From positions 1 through 64,000 of the forward strand of contig JALCRV010000002.1 of the NCBI GenBank assembly GCA_022652945.1: a stretch of 64,000 nt of DNA, written 5' to 3'. Of this stretch, positions 60,015 to 64,000 are shown piece by piece. The translations under genes were made by a program, and so were the position numbers. This DNA comes from Bacilli bacterium (GTDB lineage Bacteria > Bacillota_I > Bacilli_A > RFN20 > CAG-288). The notes beneath the pieces are model-generated. The model was given only the letters and a program-made list of their open reading frames with translations. It did not search any database and was not told the origin of the DNA. Each line of letters opens with the position of its first letter. Positions within the stretch are counted from its first letter, which is position 1.

Positions 60015-61721
60015 CTACATTTTCTTATCGTCGAAGCTCGCTAAGTATTTCCGTAAATCGGGGATTAAAGAAGGAATAGTCGAAGGCTCCATCGGATTAG
60101 CGATGCCAGCTTTCTTCAATAAGGCCTTATAAGGAAGAGTCCCACCTAAACGATCGAAGGCCAGATACTTATCGAAAGCTTTCTTGAAATCCTTAGTCGA
60201 CTCCAGGAAGAACTCGAAGGCAGCAACCTGGGCGATCGTATAGTCGATATAGTAAAGCGGATCGACGAAGATATGCAGCTGTCTCATCCACCAACCGCCG
60301 CTCTCCAAGAAAGGATTATCTTCCTTGAAGGAGAGGTGAGGACGATATTTCTTCTCAATCGCACGCCAAGCGGCTTTTCTTTCTTCGTGAGTCGCTTCCG
60401 GATGGGTGTAAACAAAAGTCTGGAATTCATCGACTGAGACACCGTAAGGAATGAATTCGATATCTTCGACTAAGTGAGTATAACGATACTTGGCTTCCTG
60501 ATCACCGAAGAAATTCTTCATCCACGGATAAGCGAAGAATTCCATCGACATCGAATGCATTTCATCGCATTCGTACCCCGGAGCCCTTAAGGAAGGCTCT
60601 TTAATATCCCCCGCCAAGAAACCTTGGAGAGAATGGCCAAACTCGTGAGTCAAGACATCCACATCACCCGAGGAACCGTTGAAGTTAGAGAAAATGAAGG
60701 AAGAATGGATCGCGGGCAGATATTCCATATAACCACCGGGGATCTTACCATCTTTAGAGACCAGATCCATCATATGGTGGCTGACCATAAAGTCGAAATA
60801 CTTCGAGGCGACCGGGCTCATCTCTTTATACATCTTGGAGGCAGCCTGGACTAATTCCTCAGGGGTGCCTTTAGGAGTCGGGTTGCCATTGAGGAACTGG
60901 AGCTTATAATCGTAGAACTTCATGTCCTTATAGCCAAGACGGTCAGCTTGTTCTTTATATAAATCCTGGGCGACCGGGACAATCTGTTTTAAGACCTGTT
61001 CGCGGTATTTAGTGACATCCTCCGGACCCCAGTCAGCGCGGCCCAGACGATAATAACCCAAGGGTAAAAAGTTAGGGAAGCCGAGTTTCTTGGCAATTCT
61101 CGTTCTGACTTTTACCATCTTATCGTAAATATCCGCTAATTCGGCTTCGTGGGTAGCAAAGAAAGCCCAGTAACCTTCCGAAGCATCCTTACGGACTGCC
61201 CGGTCAGTGGAAGCCATCAATGGATCAAACTTAGTAATCGGCAGCATCTCTCCCCGGAAGTTTCCTTTGGCGGAGCCCATCAGATTGTTATAACGGCTGC
61301 CCAGAGCATTTTCTTCCTGAAGATCAGGGATGATCTCCGGGGAGAAAGTCTTCAAACTGATATCGATCTTCTCGAAGAAATAAGACCCGAAGATTTTCTC
61401 TAAGTCTTTTCTTAAAGGAGTGGTGGCGCAGGTCTTGTCGAATTCGTTTTCGTACTGTTCCATCAACGGACCCATCTGATCGTAATAATCGACTAGATCG
61501 GCATAATACTTATCGCGGATATCGATCGTATGACGAATCTGAGCGATTTCCGCTTGGGTGGTTACTTCGTCGCTGAGTTCGAATTCCTTATATAAGATCT
61601 TAGCGGCCTCTTTGGCATCCTTGGCTTCTTTCAAGGCTTTAGTCAAAGCCTCAAATTGGTCTTGGATCTTCTGCAGATCCGGTTTCAGGCATTTGACGTC
61701 TTCGAATTTCTCAAAATCCAT
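60015..61721 (-). CDS. Oligoendopeptidase, M3 family (PepF-like)
   Basis: A 568-residue zinc metallopeptidase. The HExxH motif is in LTHEFGHSLQGF (near residue 360) with the third ligand in ECDEMHSMSMEFF. It is a cytosolic enzyme cutting short peptides. The start at 61721 is the ATG after GGAG; an upstream TTG adds three residues only. It lies 18 bases after the M32 peptidase gene on the same strand, so both are probably one operon for peptide use. Confidence 0.9.
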   Translation of the reverse strand: MDFEKFEDVKCLKPDLQKIQDQFEALTKALKEAKDAKEAAKILYKEFELSDEVTTQAEIAQIRHTIDIRDKYYADLVDYYDQMGPLMEQYENEFDKTCATTPLRKDLEKIFGSYFFEKIDISLKTFSPEIIPDLQEENALGSRYNNLMGSAKGNFRGEMLPITKFDPLMASTDRAVRKDASEGYWAFFATHEAELADIYDKMVKVRTRIAKKLGFPNFLPLGYYRLGRADWGPEDVTKYREQVLKQIVPVAQDLYKEQADRLGYKDMKFYDYKLQFLNGNPTPKGTPEELVQAASKMYKEMSPVASKYFDFMVSHHMMDLVSKDGKIPGGYMEYLPAIHSSFIFSNFNGSSGDVDVLTHEFGHSLQGFLAGDIKEPSLRAPGYECDEMHSMSMEFFAYPWMKNFFGDQEAKYRYTHLVEDIEFIPYGVSVDEFQTFVYTHPEATHEERKAAWRAIEKKYRPHLSFKEDNPFLESGGWWMRQLHIFVDPLYYIDYTIAQVAAFEFFLESTKDFKKAFDKYLAFDRLGGTLPYKALLKKAGIANPMEPSTIPSLIPDLRKYLASFDDKKM

Positions 61722-61739
61722 AATGAACAATCTCCATTT

Positions 61740-63248
61740 CTATTTTAGATTATAAAGAGCGGAATATTTATCGACTAAGTAGGTCAAGAAGTCATCGGGC
61801 GTGAACTCTCTACCGGTGATGCCTTTGATCCATTCCTTAGGAGGCAGACGGTTAGCGGTGGCGAAGACATGTTCCTTCATCCAGCTGTCGATCGGGGCGA
61901 AGTTACCAATGGAGAGCAGCTTTTCCACATCCAGCTCTTCTTTCATCTTGTTAAGATACATCGCATTGTAGGCATTGCCGATCGCATAGGTGGTGAAATA
62001 ACCGAAGCCGGAAGACCAGTGGACATCCTGCAGGATTCCTTCCTTAGCGGTTTTCGGCTTGATTCCGAGGTATTCTTCATATTTCTGATTCCAAAGCTTG
62101 GGCAGCTTATTGATGGGGGCCTTCTCGTTGATGATGAGCTTTTCCATCTCGTAACGGATGATGATGTGGAAAGTATAAGTCAGTTCATCAGCTTCCGTTC
62201 TGATCAAAGAAGGCTCGACCGCATTGATGCCTTCGTACATCTCTTCCTCGGAGACATCAGCAAAGATGTCACCGAAGAATTCTTGGATCTTCGGATAAAG
62301 GAACGAGATGAAGGAACGGGAACGAGCGAGGCGATTCTCATAGAAACGGGAGATCGATTCGTGCATGCCGTAGCTGATATTGTCGTGGATGAAATGGTCG
62401 TAATCCTCACCGGGTTGATTCTGCTCGAATAAGGCGTGTCCGCCTTCATGGATTACGGTGAAGAGGTTAGAGATGAAATTGTTTTCGTAATAATGGGTGG
62501 TGACTCTAGCATCGTTACGGCCTAAGCCATCGGTGAAGGGATGCTCGGTGGTGGTGATAGCTCCCCTGGTGAAATCAAAGCCGATCAGTTTTAAAAGATA
62601 ATCAGAGAAAGCCTTCTGGCGTTCCAAAGGGACTTTTCTAGATAAGAAATCGGTTCTGATCTTCTTATCAGAAGCGGTGATTTTCTTTAAAAGAGGAATC
62701 AGGGTTTCTTTGCAGGCGTTAAAGAATTTATCCAGATCAGCGCAAGTCATTCCTCTTTCGTATTCATCGACCAAAGCATCGTAAGGCAGAGCGTATTTCT
62801 GGTCGCGGAGAGAAATGATCTTCAAATCGACATCTCTGACCTTCTTCAAAGAAGGGGCGAAAAGAGAATAATCTGAGGCCTGCTTGGCATTGACCCAGTC
62901 GACGAAAGATTTATTGAAAATCAAAGAGATTTTCTTATTGAAAGCCGGGGTAATATTCTTGGAACGCAGATAATCGCGGTGGAGGGCTTGAGCCATCAAC
63001 TGATCCAAAGGCTCCAGTTCATTGCGGTGCTCATAAAGGTATTCTTCTTCTTTAATGAAACGACTTGACTTCACGATCTTAAAGGCCTGATTAGAAAGGA
63101 AGGCATTTACCTCTCCTTGTTCTTCCATTCCTTTAGGCGGGCAGATAGTTTCCAGATCGTAATTTAAGACGTGGCAAGCGTGCTGATATTGCTCAGCTTC
63201 CTGTAAAGAATTACGAACGAAAGCTAAGGCTTTTTGGGTTTCTATCAT
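61740..63248 (-). CDS. Carboxypeptidase, M32 family (thermostable carboxypeptidase Taq type)
   Basis: A 502-residue M32 metallocarboxypeptidase with the HExxH motif in FTVIHEGGHALFEQNQP (near residue 265), the family DxRxTTHY segment in ARVTTHYYENNF, HESISRFYENRL, and a later GxWxxxGFGYFPTY-like block (WSSGFGYFTTYAIG). It removes C-terminal residues from peptides. The order M32-M3 on one transcript suggests joint peptide degradation. Confidence 0.92.
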   Translation of the reverse strand: MIETQKALAFVRNSLQEAEQYQHACHVLNYDLETICPPKGMEEQGEVNAFLSNQAFKIVKSSRFIKEEEYLYEHRNELEPLDQLMAQALHRDYLRSKNITPAFNKKISLIFNKSFVDWVNAKQASDYSLFAPSLKKVRDVDLKIISLRDQKYALPYDALVDEYERGMTCADLDKFFNACKETLIPLLKKITASDKKIRTDFLSRKVPLERQKAFSDYLLKLIGFDFTRGAITTTEHPFTDGLGRNDARVTTHYYENNFISNLFTVIHEGGHALFEQNQPGEDYDHFIHDNISYGMHESISRFYENRLARSRSFISFLYPKIQEFFGDIFADVSEEEMYEGINAVEPSLIRTEADELTYTFHIIIRYEMEKLIINEKAPINKLPKLWNQKYEEYLGIKPKTAKEGILQDVHWSSGFGYFTTYAIGNAYNAMYLNKMKEELDVEKLLSIGNFAPIDSWMKEHVFATANRLPPKEWIKGITGREFTPDDFLTYLVDKYSALYNLK

Positions 63249-63322
63249 GTTTATTTAGTTTCTCCCCCTTATTACTGCTAATAATATAGCATAAACTAAA
63301 ATCCCTTCAGCAATGTTTCTTC

Positions 63323-63351
63323 TTGCTTTTATGTCCCCGTTGGTATATTTT
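63323..63351 (+). promoter_or_regulatory. Promoter of greA
   Basis: TTGCTT (63323-63328), a 17-base spacer and TATTTT (63346-63351) lie 58 bases before the greA ATG. An overlapping TATAAA a few bases on is an alternative -10. Confidence 0.45.
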
Positions 63352-63408
63352 ATAAAAGTCAATTAAAAGGGGTCTAAGAAGGATTATCTTTAGGCCAAGG
63401 AGAAAAAA

Positions 63409-63867
63409 ATGCAAATCACTAAGGAAAGCTTCGAAGTCTTAAAAAAGAAACTCGCCGAAGCTATGGAAGCCAATAAGGAAATCGTCGTTGAAATCGAAGA
63501 AGCCAGAAAGCAGGGAGATCTTTCCGAAAATGCCGACTATTCTGCGGCTATGGATAAGAAGAGATCTAACGATGCTCTGATCGCTGATCTTCGTGGGCAG
63601 ATCGATCAGGCTGAAGTCGTCGGCGATCCGACTGATACTTCCAAAGTCGCCATCAACTCGATTGTCACTTTGCTCAAGGTCAAGGAGAATGTTACTAAGG
63701 TCTATCAGATCGGCGATTCTATTTCCACCGATCCGGATAAAGGAATCATCTCCGAGAAATCTCCGATTGGCAAAGCCATCGCTGGTCATAAAGTCGGCGA
63801 TATCGTGACCGTAGAAGTCTCCCATCCGTTCCAGGTCAAGATCATCAAAATCGGAGCTGTTAAGTAA
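63409..63867 (+). CDS. greA: Transcription elongation factor GreA
   Basis: A 152-residue GreA. The N-terminal coiled coil carries EARKQGDLSENADYSAA with the catalytic acidic tip (D and E in DLSENADY), and the C-terminal FKBP-like domain ends KSPIGKAIAGHKVGDIVTV. GreA stimulates RNA cleavage in backtracked polymerase. It follows AAGGAG and is ended by a terminator. Confidence 0.96.
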   Translation: MQITKESFEVLKKKLAEAMEANKEIVVEIEEARKQGDLSENADYSAAMDKKRSNDALIADLRGQIDQAEVVGDPTDTSKVAINSIVTLLKVKENVTKVYQIGDSISTDPDKGIISEKSPIGKAIAGHKVGDIVTVEVSHPFQVKIIKIGAVK

Positions 63868-63886
63868 GGTCTGTCTTTGAGTTTAT

Positions 63887-63915
63887 AAGCGCCTTAGCTA
63901 GGCGCTTTTTTTATA
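63887..63915 (+). terminator. Intrinsic terminator after greA
   Basis: AAGCGCC-TTAGCTA-GGCGCTT is followed by a T run (TTTTTTT). Confidence 0.92.
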
Positions 63916-63977
63916 TCTTTTTTTCCTTTTCCTAAAACCTCCTCAAGCTTATCCGATAAATAGTAGGAGGCACTGTT

Positions 63978-64000
63978 ATGCTGAAAATCATTATTGCGGC
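63978..64000 (+). CDS. Start of an unidentified gene (runs off window)
   Basis: An ATG at 63978 follows TAGGAGG after seven bases and opens MLKIIIAA before the window ends. The hydrophobic start could be a strand of a Rossmann-type protein or a signal sequence. Too little is visible to name it. Confidence 0.5.

Noticed and set aside
1-64000. CRISPR arrays, rRNA, tRNA, prophage or a named defence system
   Set aside because: No direct-repeat arrays, no cloverleaf or rRNA signature and no cas, phage or defence-type genes were seen on reading; a tRNAscan or similar search was not possible here.

Overview
The window reads as chromosomal DNA of an anaerobic, gut-type member of the Bacillota, most likely class Bacilli and possibly an Erysipelotrichia- or Mollicutes-related lineage. 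That placement is inference. It rests on strong purine-rich ribosome binding sites, a T-box, preQ1 and purine-type leader RNAs, a cysS-rlmB-sigma neighbourhood like the Bacillus cysS-sigH region, and moderate-to-low GC. TGA is used as a normal stop (for example 8534-8536 and 51566-51568), so the mycoplasma code is excluded. No rRNA, tRNA, CRISPR or prophage was seen. The only mobile DNA is one end of an IS3-type element at the left edge.

Layout. 1-127 is the IS end, followed by about 600 bases without a convincing gene. 729-8536 holds an unusual ABC-F ATPase, an FAD oxidoreductase, beta-phosphoglucomutase, a DUF3737 protein and a soluble hybrid histidine kinase. 8.6-16.2 kb is read mostly on the minus strand: a DUF5714 protein, a lipoprotein phosphoesterase, QueT behind a preQ1-I-like riboswitch, a small membrane protein, a PPOX-fold protein, a Memo-AMMECR1 fusion with its radical SAM partner, and an HD-GYP-like protein. 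16.4-21.6 kb encodes two large ATPase-FtsX proteins. 21.7-28.7 kb (minus strand) holds aldehyde dehydrogenase, an M20 hydrolase, metQ-metI-metN behind a Met-type T-box, and an MFS transporter.

From 28.8 kb most genes are on the plus strand: an MBL hydrolase, the feoA-feoB iron operon, a small acidic protein with msrA and a YfcE-type phosphodiesterase, and a hexuronate block (uxaC, a PucR-type regulator, eda, kdgK, a GntR regulator) containing two identical operator-promoter modules. Then come two paralogous small regulatory proteins, rarA, and a nucleoside-type ABC importer (bmpA, ATPase, two permeases) behind a variant purine riboswitch. 47.3-52.6 kb contains translation and tRNA quality genes (dtd, mnmA, rimO) with a NUDIX, an SDR and an EamA transporter. 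52.7-56.3 kb is a heterodimeric ABC exporter. 56.3-60 kb is cysS, mgtC-like, rlmB and a sigma factor. 60-63.9 kb has two HExxH metallopeptidases (M3, M32) and greA.

Working together: glucuronate is expected to pass through UxaC to fructuronate and eventually to KDG, then KdgK and Eda give pyruvate and glyceraldehyde 3-phosphate. The uronate reductase and dehydratase steps are not in this window. Methionine import is matched to tRNA-Met charging, queuosine-precursor import to preQ1, and nucleoside import probably to a guanine-type ligand. The most interesting items are the ABC-F protein with one inactivated composite ATP site, the duplicated operator-promoter module, the variant purine riboswitch leader, and the long charged tails on two subunits of the nucleoside importer.
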